Source: Gymnogyps californianus (taxonomy: Eukaryota > Chordata > Aves > Accipitriformes > Cathartidae). Taken from it: a stretch of 64,000 nucleotides of DNA. Positions 25,291 to 38,429 of this stretch are shown here, in pieces. Location: assembly GCF_018139145.2 (NCBI RefSeq), contig NC_059482.1:6646294-6710293 (forward strand), given 5' to 3'. The position numbers and the translations under genes are program-made. Within the stretch, counting starts at the first letter, position 1. Every line of letters starts with the position of its first letter. Under the pieces are notes generated by a model. The model saw only the letters and a program-made list of their open reading frames with translations. It was not told the origin of the DNA and ran no database searches.

Positions 25291-26784
25291 TTTAATTTTG
25301 GTGCCCAGTTTGAGACAGCTAAGTATGGTTTCTCAGAGCTCGGTGTCGCCTTTTCCAGGTGGAAAAGGGCAGTGTGTCTCTGGTGTGCTCCTGTCGCCCG
25401 GTGCCCAGGGCCAATAACCTGGGCTTGGCTACTTCCACCCTCCGTAAGGGTGTTGCCTCATGAGAATGACCACATGCTGCAGGAAAATATCTGCAAAATG
25501 ACACAGCACCACTAAAATAGCCCTGCTCTGTTGACCTGGCGTAGCATGTACGGCAGCGCATGATGGGATCTGCCTTTGTGGCTCATTCACCTGAGCTACT
25601 GGCACTCCAGCAACTTCTACACACAGGGACTTCTCTTGGTGTGATCTGAGGAAGAGAAAATCAAGTTTCCAAGGAGATGGATACATTTTTGAGTAAAAAC
25701 ACCCTTTATTATAACGCAATCCCTTTGGGTGCCCTGCCTTTTTTTTGTTCATCATAGTATTTAGGCTGGAGAAGAGCCTCTTGCTCTTGCACATTATCAC
25801 TCCAAACCTTTTATACTATTAATTTCTTATTATAGCTCCATGTTTAACATCAATATTGTAAATACACTTTCAGATTAGCTTGCTGAATGGAAAAAAAAGT
25901 CTGTTCTTAAAAAGCTCCTCAAGGCGTGTTTCCCTAAAGGACTAATTGCATGGCATGTGGTGTCAGGGGAGTTACTCCAGTTCAGTTCACTTCCTAACAT
26001 GTACTAGAATTTTTTTAACCTTTCACAGAACATATGTATATAAACCTATGACTTCTCCCCATGCTTGCACTGGTGCCAACCGTTTGCTTATTTGAAAAAT
26101 AAGTCCCTAGAGAATGCTACCAGGTTGAAAGGAGTGTTTTACACGCATTTTCCCCAAAGAGAAATGATTATGCAGAGGATAGAGAAGGGATAGACTGAGT
26201 CCTCTCTTTAAACCATATAAAGTCAACATTTACATGTCAGTCAGTTCCTAACTAGTGACCTATAAGTTGGTGGTCTCAGCCAACTGCTTGCAGCTTGCCA
26301 TTTGCGGTGAGGGTACGGGTATTTTGCAGGTGTGGGCACATTACAGATTACTGGTGCGTCATCATGAAGGACACTCTTACCGATAGGCAGAAGGTAGGAC
26401 AAATGTCAGACATTTAGAAATACCCAAAGATACTGCAGTGGCAACACTGGGAAGAGGGCTCGGTTCTCCCAGGAGCTCTCCTTCTGTGTGGCCCCTGCCT
26501 CCAAGCTCAGAGGACAACCAAGAGCTGCCAGATCTTCTGCTGGAGCTATGGAATTATTGGGAGAGGAATTGAAAGCAAACCAAACCAAAACCCCAAAACT
26601 CATTTGTTTTGTTGCTGGTGTGTACGTTGCGTTCCTGTAAAAAAAAAAAAAAAAGGAAGAGGAAGTAATTTTAACCTGTGCATTGGCACAGAAAATCACA
26701 GAAGCCAAAAGTATATACAAGTTCAAAAATTAATTAATGAAATTCATGCAGGATATTAAATGCAGTGTTTGGGATGCTCTTCCT
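25291..26784. other. Intergenic, no gene seen
   Basis: Contains an A16 run at 26639-26654 followed by a purine-rich stretch. The 123-codon minus-strand frame at 25429-25800 has no recognisable domain. Nothing else was identified. Confidence 0.5.
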
Positions 26785-26935
26785 TTTGGAGGAAGAGCCA
26801 TTCCCTCCAGCACTGCTCCTTGTCCCTCCTCCCTCCACGCCCTCCCAGGGATTTGCACATGGCCCAGTCAGAAACCAGTAGCCGGACTGGATGAACCATT
26901 AATCTGATCCGCTCTTGCTGTTCTCATGCTCTTAA
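26785..26935 (+). mobile_element. Probable CR1/LINE-type 3' end fragment
   Basis: The terminal part, 'gtagccggactggatgaacc', then 'attaatctgatccg', then 'tgttctcatgctctta', parallels the reptile/bird interspersed-repeat ending 'actgggctagatggacc...ttggtctgacccag...gttcttatgttctta'. The upstream 'aggaagagccattccctcc' also fits such a 3' UTR. It is old and 5' truncated. The core evidence lies in 26876-26934. Confidence 0.55.
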
Positions 26936-29900
26936 ATTTGCCTGCAACAAAAGTGCACATATATCAGTTTGATAATGTTAGTTGCAGCCTGGACAAAAAT
27001 ACAAATAAGCCACATGGAGCGAGACGTTGTGTATGCAAAGTACATCAGCGTGCAGAAGCAACAAAATCAAAGACATGCTGCTGACTGACAATAGTTTGCC
27101 CTAAAATAAAAAGTAGGTCTGTCCGTGGGCACAAGGAACATACTTATTACCTTTCCTCCATCCTGCAGAGCTTTTTAGGTGAGCGAGTACTGGTCTCGCT
27201 CAGGCAATTTACATGAGCGGAAGTGTGACAAACGGGGACAGTCCCTACCTTGAAGTAACAGGCCACAGAAGGGAAGTTTAGCAAAAATAGGAGCCATTAA
27301 TAGTCATTCCATCTCGCCCTGTGAAGTTCACTGAGGTTTAATTAAAGCGCTGATATGTTTTCGACTGACCTTATTTTCATACCTGATAATCAGTAAACTC
27401 ATTATCATTTTTTAAGCTTGGTTTTGAATCTAGCTAATTAGCACTCTGTGGGTCAGCACCTAAGTTAAATAAAAACAAGGAGGAAAACTCCAAGATCTGC
27501 ACATTTTAGATGCTCCCTGCAAGGGTGAGTGGTCATCAAGAAACGCCACCAGCAGAAGGCTGAGCTGGCACTGATGGGTGGTGAGCATCAGCCACGCAGT
27601 GGGGACAGGACCTAGCTGAGCCTCCAACTTTGACAATCAGGGCATCAAAAATGGCTCAAACATCAGCTTTCTACAGCTGAACCCTTTGAACCCCTGGCCT
27701 GTACCGAGCAGGTCTGGAGAAGAGTGGGGCACAGATTTCATGGCTCGTTGTTGCGCTTCCAGTTAGCATGTGGGGAATGAATGAAAGGACAAGTTTGCAG
27801 CACTGGCATTTCCAGGAGGGAAACGTGACCTTCTCTGTGTTCAGCGTGGTGCTCAGCTGCTCCTGGGACAGGCCCCAGCCCAGGCTGGATGGACCTTTCC
27901 CTCGTACTCAGCATCCTTCCACCAGTTGACCCTCCTGGGCTTCTCCTCCTGCTTTGAGCTTCCCCAAAGTTACAGCTTGCAAAGCACTCAGCGGGCAGGA
28001 GAGGTCTAGGGGAGGTCATACTTCAATAAACACCGTCGGCTCTTACCACAGGAGACAGATCGGCGGGCTGGGGAGTGCAAAACTGCTGCGGTTAGCTGGG
28101 ATTCCCAACAAGAAAACCGGCAGGAGGAGAGGGGGACGAGTAGTACCAGGCAAGAGTTGGAGGGGAGTATTGAAGGTGGGTCCTTTCTCTTAGAGGAGGG
28201 CAAAGAGCTCCAACCACATCAGCCAGCAAGTGAGGAATGACAGTCTGGGCCACATGTGATGCTCCTGTTGTGGTCATATCTGTCCTCATCATTCCCATGC
28301 AAAGCAAACTGCTTCCATCTCCAGCAGTCAGGAATCGCCAACAGTTTAAATGCTGGGGAGGAAACAAATAATTATAATACTTAGCACCTGGCTTGCACTT
28401 TGCACATTGACAGCACTGCACAGCCATCAGCTAATGAACTGAACGAGGTGTTCAATTACACAATGATTGTTAACGCTCAGTTAAAACCTACAAAACTGAG
28501 CACCAAATGGTAGAGCTGCAATTTCAGCTGGCGGCTTGTAGACACTTCTTTCGTAATCATGGATGGTGCTTAGCAATACTTAAAACAAACTATTTCTCCT
28601 CTTCCTCCAGTTTTTCCTGATGTTTGTGTGTAATGGCCTGTTCTTAAATGAGCCTCTCCCTTTCTGGGAGCTTGTAAATCTTATGTTGTAAGACTCTGGG
28701 TACAGTATATGTGAGGTATGCTAGGCAGGCTGTTGATTTTCTTAGGAGAAGGTTATGTTGCAAGGCTTTGCCAAACCCATGATCCACGCACAAAAAAAAA
28801 AAGAAAAAAAGAAGAAAAAAAAGACTGATCTGTAAAGTAACTAAAAGATTCAGCAACTCTTTGTATCTACCATAATTGAAACCTGACCAAGTCTTGAGTT
28901 TCTTTATAATTTAGAATTTGACAAAACCTTCAGCACCTCCTTTACACATGCAGACATGCAGACACATGGTTATAACAGCCACATGATCAGCTGCAAAACT
29001 AATGGCTGAAGCATGTGATAAATTGCATTTATTCTTCACCTTTAGCTGCTTCACCCATATGTTGCCCATCTCCTTTGCCCTGCACGCAGTGATCCATCGC
29101 CATGGGGCTACCTTTCCCATCCTGCTTCTCCCTGCAAGAGCTGCTTTGTGCCTTTCAACAGCAAGCCATAAATCTGCTTCTTCCTTTTCATCCTGGCAAA
29201 ATGACAGGAGCCCTCCACCCCCAAAGGCAGAAAATTCCCACTGCTGAAGAGTCCTGCCCCACCGATTCCCTCTGCGCCGCAACTGACCCCAGCACCAAGC
29301 TTTTATTTCATTACATGCACGGGGCAGGCAGGGCCGTCCCTGTCGTGATGGCTTTAGCAAGCACACGGGGCTCCAGGGATTTCCTCAGCTTCCACAGATG
29401 CCCAAATCCTGCCCACGTTGTCCCGGGGTGGAGGGACAGGCCGTGCATATGATTCGCCATGAGTGTACCGAGATGAATTACACTAATGCACTTTCTCCAG
29501 ATACTGCTGTTTAAAGAAACTCACACTTCTGTCTCTGCAAGCATCATTTTATCCTCAATTTTATGACCCTAGATGATAAAACTGTACAGAAGTGTAGCTT
29601 GCTGTTATTTCCTTTCCCTAATCCAGTTTGCACCGAACTGACAACATTTTCCCCTCTGTTTTGCTCTTGTTGCAGAGCACCCAGAGTACAAGGTCATCGG
29701 GGGGAAGCATACCATTGTCTATTTATGTGAAGAGGCTTTTTGATGCCTTAAGAAGCAAAATAAGATGACTGATGTTATGAAGGTTAACAGGGGGCTTCAC
29801 ATCTGGGTGAACGAGAGCTCACAAGAAGAGGCTTGATGCCTCCAGCCATCGCAGTGGCAGCGTTTCGCTGCTGCCGGCAGTGTGGGGACTGTTACCTGTC

Positions 29901-30299
29901 TCGTATTAAATGACCTTTATTCAGATCAGCCGTTGCATTGCACCATGCACGTGTCTGGTCTTTCTTTCTGGACACGGTGTGGAATTTGTTAGATGTTGCT
30001 TCAGCAGTTATCCTTGAGGGATTGAACAAATTTTACAGTCACGGGAAGGGAAAGTAGTAGGAGCTGCCAGGTTAGAGAATGAAAAGAATTATTTCTAAAC
30101 TTGAAATACCAAATTTGATGGCAGATGTAACAAAGTGCAAGTACCCTCTGCCTCGCAGAGAGGCGTCAGTAATGTTTATGTATCCCTAATTTTGCAGACT
30201 CTGAAGACACACAGTGCTGCAGTCTGACTGAGATATCTGCATGCATCAGAGCCCTGCAAGACTTCAAAATACTGCTGCTGTAGTGAAGTATTTATGGCA
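26936..30299. other. Intergenic, no gene seen
   Basis: Includes a candidate conserved block (27285-27490), a weak SINE-like patch near 28365-28440 ('aatacttagcacctgg...tttgcacattgacagcactgc'), an A/G-rich run at 28791-28823 and a CpG-poor, moderately GC-rich stretch (29040-29450). The open frame of 151 codons at 28911-29366 (minus) overlaps frames of 81 and 116 codons on the other strand and has no recognisable domain. Confidence 0.5.
27285..27490. promoter_or_regulatory. Candidate conserved non-coding block
   Basis: Closely spaced homeodomain-type cores ('gccattaatagtcattcc', 'ggtttaattaaagcgctg', 'gataatcagtaaactcatta', 'ctagctaattagcactc') in repeat-free DNA. No coding or repeat explanation was seen. 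Inference from motif density only. Confidence 0.35.
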
Positions 30300-30480
30300 T
30301 TTGGAGAAAGAGACTGAGACAAAAAACTCCAGGGGTCTAATCCTGGCCCTGCTAGTGAATTACAGTGTGACTTTGGGCAAAGCACTTACCTTGCCTTTCT
30401 ATGGGAGTTCAGCTTGTGTGACTGCATAACGGGTGCCACAGGACTTACCTGCCACCCAGGTGAGCTGGCAGGGATGATGA
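30300..30480 (+). repeat. MIR SINE fragment
   Basis: The segment 'tctaatcctggccctgctag' then 'tgtgactttgggcaaagcac' then 'ttaccttgcctttctatggg' follows the MIR core ('aatcccggctctgccacttactagctgtgtgaccttgggcaagttacttaacctctctgtg'). The 3' part is more degraded ('gactgcataacgggtgccac', 'aggacttacctgcc'). Confidence 0.75.
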
Positions 30481-33386
30481 ATTCATCCTCAGGCTTTGCG
30501 GCTGCCTGGCGGTCCCTGGTCCCCTTCATGCTGCCCTTGAAGCAAACCCCTGGAGCCCCAGCCCCGCACACAGTCAATACCCTCCCAAGACGCTGCAGCC
30601 CTCTTGTCCGCCTCCCTCCCAGGGTCCCTGCCAGCCCCAGGCATTCACAAGGTTTCATTTGCTCCCCGAGATTAGGCTTCCTTCCCACACCAGTGGTGCA
30701 ACTTTCCACAGTCGCCTTGCACCAGGCTTCCCGCACTGTCAAACCAGACGATGCTCCCACTTACCGATCATAAAAAGCTGCAAGGTGCATGGTGCTTTGC
30801 CCTACTGCTATGCATATTCACCACAGATTATAAATATAGCTCTGGAAAATCATTCAACTAATTAGGTGAAATTGCATTAATATAATAATGGAAGTGATTT
30901 TGTGATTATTATTTTTTTCCTTTTGACTGAGGGAATAAACAAGAATACTTACACGGGTCTTTTACAGAACAAAGCGATGGAAGCAGCAGAGGAGAAGGTG
31001 CTTTTAATGAAATGTGTATATTTACTTGTAAAAACGTGCTATGGATGCATATGCCGGGTAATAAACAAAGGGCTGAGAATCTGTCTGATCAGCAAGTCTA
31101 TGACTAGCTACTAATTAGGTGTATCTCATTTAGGAAAACCCACTCGGCTGCCTGAGTTTTGTTTGGGGGGGACAGGACACAAGGAGAAGGAGGCGGCTAT
31201 GCCAGAGGAGAAGCGACAGCAATGAGACAAAGCAAGTTTGAAGCAAATCTCTCTCATCCTCTATCCCAGACATGAAGGCCAGATCCATTAGCATCTATTC
31301 CAATAAAGTCTGTTTTTTAACCTTTCCCTTATCCATCCTGGAGTTTTCTCACTGTCTGCTAGTGCAGCACAGGGAGAAAACCCCCTCGGAGAGGCGTGCG
31401 TGACTGGGGACCCGGCTGGGCTCCTGAATGCAAACGCTCTGGGGCCAAGGTCCAACCCTCTCCTCAGGTCAAGGCACCAACACGTGTTTTACATACAACT
31501 GGAGCAGTTGTAAGGAAAGCAGCCCTACTCTTGGCGGTTGTGAAGAAAAAGAGCGCAGTGTGGGTTTCAACCGCGGTGTAAAGTAGTCCTTCAAAAGAAA
31601 AAAAAAGTGATCTCCATAAATGAGACTTTCTTGGCTATGATCATTAAAATAAATGGAAGCAAAGAGATTAATAATGAAGTAACCCAAGCAAATCAGACAA
31701 CGTAGCCTGTCTCCCATCCATTTCAATCTGAAGTTCATTTTGGCTCATGCATCTGAGTCTGAGTGAGTTTTCCTGATTGATGGATGATAGCTCACATCCA
31801 GGTGGGTTTTTTTTTCCTTCTTTTTACACTCAAAGGGTTTTAGAAGGCATGGTTTTGGAAATACCCATTGTCTGAGCCCAAAAATATATAGGTAGTTTCT
31901 AAATGGATTTTTGTAGACAGATGCTATTTCCATTTCATTTCACTTGAGAATAAGTTATCTGTTCAGTTATCTTGCTGGCTGTGACAACCAAGAGTAAAAA
32001 ACCACAGCAAAAAAAAAGAAAAAGAAAAAAAGAGCTGATGACAATTTTATACCTAGACAAACAGATAAAAATAAAGGCATCCACTTTCTCTTATACACCA
32101 AATTCAGTGTGAGACATCAAAGTCTCAGATCATGCTGAACATTGTGGCAGTAACCTAGAGAAGCATCTTCCCATGTGTTTAGCACATAAATAATCCCAGT
32201 CAGAGCATACCCTCCCATGCCCATGGTTAAGCACATGCTGAAGTGCTTTGCTGTGCGGGGTCAGCACACTTTTTGCAGTCCTGCACCCTACCCCTGTGAA
32301 ATCTGGAAGCCTTGAAGGCCTGTCAAAGGTGAGATGAGATTCCCATATGCCAGCTCTCTGCTCGGAGGCCTCTGACGCCGACGGGCTGCACGGCACAGCC
32401 CAGCCTCGGGTCTGGAGATGCTGCACCCAGCCTGCAGGCCCACTGCCACAGCTGGGAGAGCGAGCTGGCCCTCGGCAGAGCCTCAAAGGCAGCCCTGATA
32501 AAGACATAAGTGTGAATAAATTAAATAAATAACATCTCATTAAGTGCTACATGGTCTGTATGGCCGAGCGGGGATAGTGACTGCTGGCAGCTAATACGTG
32601 ACCCTTTTGCTGGGATGAGCAGTGGTGCCCAGCCTGGCTCCCGCTGCTGGGGGAGGGAGGGGGCAGCTGGCAGCAACCCCCCCCAGGGATGGGGACCGGG
32701 TCTGGGTCAGAAATAACCCATGCTTGGGCATCTTCCAGTCCCTCTGCAAAAGATATCTGATTTGCAGCGGGCTGCAGGGCTGCTTCCCCACTCAGCAAAG
32801 GGGCAGGAAGGCGTTCCTGGAGGTGACTTGTTGGCTGAATTCCTGCCGCAGGGATTACGCTAATGCGGCTGGGATCGCATCGCATTATTGATGGTGCGGT
32901 AGGGTTTCTAGAGCCTTGCACAGGAGTCTTTTTATTTATTATTTAATTCTAAATAAACAAAATAAATAAATCATATCACTTATATGCTATACTGGTAGGT
33001 GCAATGGAAAAAAGCAAAGATGGATGGATAACGTCACATTTTAGCCTAATAGCTGTACAGTTTCATGTTATATTTACGCTGTTTGATGTTTAGCTGCATG
33101 AGTATCAGAATATTAAAAACATTTTTTAAAAATCAATAATTAAACCTGGATTTCATTATTATTCAGAGCATACAAATTCACAGACCAGTTGTATTAAACA
33201 CGATACAAAAATCATACCATATGTAATTGTACTCACACTAATTGCACATTCTGGCACATTATGGGGTAATGATGCTTGAAGTTACCAAACAGTTCAAAGA
33301 TCAAAGGCCACGCAGTCAAAGATTTTAAAATAAAGCTCCTGATTTGTGAATTTATGATAATGTGCTAAATTTGACCTCTTCCCCTC

Positions 33387-33427
33387 ATATAAATAACTAT
33401 ATATAATTATATAATTATATAATAATT
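33387..33427. repeat. TA-rich low-complexity repeat
   Basis: About 40 bases made almost wholly of A and T, with repeated 'tatataattatataatta' units. Confidence 0.85.
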
Positions 33428-34066
33428 AGCATGTAGTCCCACAGCAATTACAGAGTTATTCCATGGGTATCTAAGCCCTGATAAGGATGGTAATACCTGG
33501 CATCTCCCCCCACCTCCCGCTGTGCATCTCTAACTTTCCATCGGTTGCATACGTAAAAATATCTTGGGCTTTCCGAGTCCATTTTGCTGTGGATTTCGCC
33601 AAGGCTAGACTTTTATCTTGGGTTGCTAGTTCTGTTTAATTGGTAGTTTGCAGATAATAGAAACTCAGAGGAATATTATTCATTCATCTTCAAAGAGCTG
33701 AAAGCCAAGAGGGTCTGGTGGGGCACCCAGGAACCCTTGCAGAAGACTGAAATGGGAAGGCAGTGTTTTTATCACCTTCCTCATTCAGAAAAGAGAGAGA
33801 GAGCAAGAACGAGCAAGGCAGCCTGACCAGGAGCCAAAAGGAGATGATTATGTGGTTATCCAGAGGGATTCTTTCTATTACTTGAAAAATCAGAGCGCAG
33901 ATTTAGAGAGACAGGTTGATGTGCTCAGGAAGATCAATGAATATGAGAGGTTCATTGATGGCATATGCTTGGGTTTATACGTAAGTGGCAGCTTCAGAGG
34001 TAGTGGCAGCAGAAGGGAAGGAAAAAGCTGATGGTCAGTGGCATGCCCCGGGGTCTGCACTGCCAA

Positions 34067-34100
34067 GCACAGTACCCTTCCCAGCACAGTACCCTTCCCA
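34067..34100. repeat. Perfect 17-bp tandem duplication
   Basis: The unit gcacagtacccttccca occurs twice in direct succession (34067-34083 and 34084-34100) without mismatch, indicating a recent slippage or duplication event. Confidence 0.95.
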
Positions 34101-35781
34101 GCGAGAAGAGGCAGCACCAGGGCCTTGAAGCAGCAAAGCTGGATGAGATTTCAGCCATAGATGTCAAGGAGTGAAATTTCAAGAAAAGCACAGGAAACAA
34201 GCATGCCTGAGAGAAGCTCTGGTGGAGCTTGAGATGTGCTGGTGGTGGGAAATGGTGAGGAAGGGGCTCATCAGTGCCCTCGGAGACATCTGCAAAATGC
34301 AAACAAAAACCTCACCCAACAAAACTCACAGCTTCCTGAGGGGCGAGAGGTTTTTCAAGTGCAAATGTTTGCTCACGTGGTTCTTTTATTAAACCCCCTT
34401 GCAAACCCTTGCCATGAATAGTTTTAAGATGCTCTCCTGTTCTCTGCAACTTTTTCATTTATCCTGGTCTGCAATCACTTCAGCACACTCATCCAGCCCA
34501 TTGTCAGCCAGCAAAAGCACTTGGTCCCGCTCTTCGGCAGAAAAGACTGCCCATCTGTTGCACACTGATAGAGTGAGCTGCTGAAGATAGAAGGACTAGA
34601 AATATTTTTGTTGGCATGGAGGAAGAGGCTTGGAGAGAAAGTGAGTTAGGGACAATAAAGATAGCCGGGAACGCTGGAGCACCGACCTCCAGACGCATCC
34701 AGGGTCATCAGGGAAAGTATATCAAATATGTTAACAGATATTGGGAGCCAAGAACTAATTTTAAGGAGGACTGAAAGATATTCTTGCTAGTTCAGTGAAC
34801 ATTTTAAAACAACTGAGGCAGTTTCTAACATTACGGAGCTTTTTGCTTGTTTGCATCATCTACCGTCTTTAGCAGAGACATTCAGATTTCCAAAATTTAG
34901 AAAGCTAAAGGTCATCGATTCTTAACTTAGGGCAGTCAACAAAATCTGAAAACTTATTTTCCTAATGGTTAGTGGTGTATAGGAGTTTCTGTCTGTATTT
35001 TATATCTTAATAACCCATGATGATGTGCAATGATATAAGTAAGGCACACACTTTAAGGCAATTTGCAAATAAATTTCTTGACGGCCATAATGTGATTCCA
35101 GAAAGTTAACTGTGGTTGCAGTTTTAACTATGAATGAGCTGGTTTAGGAGTTCTTCAGGAGATCCATTTTTATGCATTGTACTATCAAGTCCACATACAC
35201 GAATGGATGCTTCAAAGCAAATTGGAGCAGATTCAGTACTGAGCATCTGACCTGATTTCTGCTTATCCCGAGTTCTGAATAACGTCTTTTTTGCCTTGTT
35301 ACAATTGCATTAATTTTCAGGTTCTTCTTGGCTTAAATATGGAAGACTCTGGAAAACTGCAAAAAGAAATATATTTTACATTTGCTAACCATGAGATACA
35401 CATCTAAATTGTCAAACTGAAAAGTATATGTGATAAAAGAATATAAAATTCTATGCTAAATCTAATGTATAAAATAACTGATCAGGCAAGAAGGAATCCA
35501 ATAAATATATTAGTGCAAAAAGAATTGTAGACAAAGGATGGAGAACTGAACTTCTTTATTTTGTTTCTTTCCTCATCTGAAGAAAAAAAATGCTGGAGTG
35601 ACTTCAGACAGAGGGCATAATGACGGTGGGGCAGAGGAGAAAGCAGTAAAAGAAATAGCCATGGTCAGGTCCAGAATTACGGTCCAAGTGATTCAGCAAT
35701 ACTCAGATTCCAGGCGATGCAAAATGTAGACACTGGGGGAGAAATAAAAGCATTTTAAAGCAAGTTATATATTAAAGTGTC

Positions 35782-35866
35782 TATGTATATATGAATGTGT
35801 GTGTGTGAGGGGGAGAGAGAGATAGGTATATATAAACACATATCTGTACATGTATATACATATATT
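35782..35866. repeat. Compound microsatellite (TG)n-(GA)n-(TA)n
   Basis: A TG run near 35795-35807 is followed directly by a GA run near 35808-35822 and a TA-rich segment with ACAT/TATA units to about 35866. The alternating purine-pyrimidine parts can adopt non-B DNA. Confidence 0.9.
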
Positions 35867-38429
35867 CATGGGAGTGTGTCTGTGAATGTAGATCTGTACA
35901 AAAGACGCCATTAACCTCACATTCAGGAGTAACGGCATCCATGTGAACAACTGCTCTGCAATTGAGAAAGTATTTGAGTATTGTAAATTGCCAAAGGGTT
36001 CAAAAATCAGGGGACTGATATAAAAATTAGGAAATTAAGACTAATCAGGTTATTCAGATGGAACTATTTTATTTCGTTCAAAGTGCAGTAAACATATGGA
36101 TTAATCAGCCAATAAGACCACTGAGGCAAAGACTGTGGCTCGTGCTCTGGAAAAAAATGATTTCTTTTAATTTTTTTGTAATTTCTACTTGTTCATGGAC
36201 ATAAAACAAATATTTAGACGACTGACTGACCAATTTGTCAGTAAAAGTTTGAAGTGTAGTTCAATTGATCATCATGGATGGGTTTTTCACTCTGTTCTTT
36301 ACTTATTTTGAAGACAAATTGTGGTAGTTATTTTCTGTGTTTGTTAAAGTCTGCCCACTTCAAGTGCTCCATATGCAATTTACACAGTGAAATAATAAGC
36401 TCATGTAAAGACTTATTTTAAATCCTAAGCCCTGCTCAGCCCTCCCTATGGCATGCCACACAGTCTGGTAGTGCATGAGTTCTAGGGTAAGCATGGTCGG
36501 TGCCTTCAATGGCCTCTGCAGGGCTTAAGTGTGAGTGCCTATATGTGCAATGGCATTTTTAGCTCAGGTTTTGGGGACTTAAGCTGCTTTACTACTTCAA
36601 TAAACAGGTCACCATCCTGGTTTCACCTTTTGGGGGTTTTTGCCAACTTGATATAAAGCAGACGCAGACGAGAGCAAGGCAATAGTTCATATAAAGTGTC
36701 GGTAGCTCCCAAGAACGTTTTGGACCCAGGTCAGAGAAGTGGTGGTGTAAACCACAGCTTTACCCTTACACCTTGCTCTGCTGACCCACAAGACAGAGTA
36801 GAGGAAACATGCCATAGGGGTGCAGGTAGGGTTGCTGCTGTACCTCAGCTGCCCTTGGTCACGGCCTGCCATGCTTGGGCTCTCGGTGAAGATGAGTTTG
36901 CCCTGGAAACCACCTGCCATGACCTATAGAAAGGGATGACATACTCAGCTGAGATGGTCTTTGAGATTATCCTACAGGGGAATGGCCAGACAGGATTTAG
37001 CACAGACTTGTGCAAATGAAGGTGGGCAAATCCAGGATAACAGCGAACTGGGCAAGATGGTATAGAGGTGCTGGAAAAGGGATAAACAACTGTTGTCTGG
37101 TTCATCTGCGGTGGTGTGGCTATGCACTCACAAGTGTAAAAATGTTGATGAGGAGACAGCAAACTGACATTTGTAGGCATTGACGTGCAATGAAGTCGCT
37201 GCAGAACAGGCCCCATTTGTTTGCCAGCACAACCCCAAACCCACAAGCACAGAGGTGATGGCAGAAAATGCGGGTCTCAGTGTTGCCTGTATTTACATAA
37301 AGAAATTTCACTCCTGTTAGAGCTTCCTTGGGAATACATGGGAGGGGGTAGCTCTTCAGCTGAGGATGCTGTCTCAGCCTTATATAAATACCTGTAGAAT
37401 TGCTCAAATAGTTCATTAGTAGGTTATGAGTTTGTGTGCTTGCATTCCTCGCTAGCTCTAATTGCAAGGATGTTGATTCGTACTGCATCCGACCGGAGCC
37501 GGCTAACAGATTCTCTGCTCTATTGCCCCATTAAATGAGGTGTTGCTGTATTTGACTCAAGCTGAAAAGGATCCCTTCCCATTTAGTAAAGAGACCGGCT
37601 AGGGCTGACCTAACTGGGGACAGCTTTCCTTCCAAATCTCAGAGAAGTCCTCCTGAATATGAGATGTTAATTGTGGCAGGAATTAAGGATTAAACAGTCA
37701 TGGCTTCAGGTTACTATAGGGAACTGAAATCAGGATTACAAAGGAAACTGGGCCATGCCCTCACAATGCTATTACCCCAGTTCTTGAATCTAAAAAACCT
37801 TAGAAACTCATCCTCAGTGACCAATAAAAACTAGTCTAAATTGTGCTTACTGAGGCCTGAGGAAAAGAGTCATAATTGTGCAGCCATAGTTTGGACACTT
37901 TTCAAAGCAGAAGATAACATCAAGGACAAGAGAGTGAAATTCAGCCCTGATTTATACCCTCTGCAACCTTTATTAGCACCAAAGCTCCAGCGTTGCCCGT
38001 ACATCAGGCCACAACCTCATCTCCTGCCCAAGAGAGACAGACCCCACGCCGGAGGCCAGCCACTCGCGCCTCGAGTCACTGCGAAGAGAACAAATACATT
38101 GCAAAAGCATTTCCCCTTGGGCAGAGAGTCGGATGTCCCTGTGTAAGCTCAGCCTCAAACCTGGGGTAACCATTAACCTCAACGGCTGCATCCCCTGTGG
38201 GCAGGTACGAGGCTGGATTCTGCTCCCAGGGGGGTGAAAGCCAGCTCTAGCTGCCCCACAGCACCTCCTGAAGGGCTCAGTGTTAGGGTGATGCTCCCCA
38301 TTCAAGTCCTTGGGGGGATGCTCAGATGGGCTAAGTATTCATGATGGTGAGAAACTCCGTACCTGACCCCAGAATACAAAGCCATAGAGATGAACGGGAA
38401 GAAAAAGAAATTCTGTGGTTGAAATTTAT

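Noticed and set aside
28911..29366. 151-codon minus-strand open frame
   Set aside because: Overlapped by 81- and 116-codon frames on the plus strand; no family resemblance.
30490..30760. GC-rich segment with long open frames on both strands, considered as an exon or CpG island
   Set aside because: CpG content is moderate, frames on both strands are open to similar length, and no domain or splice structure is evident.
32560..32600. 'tatggccgagcgggg', resembling the start of a tRNA-Ser/Leu gene
   Set aside because: No anticodon arm, variable loop or T-loop GGTTCGAATCC motif follows at the expected distance.
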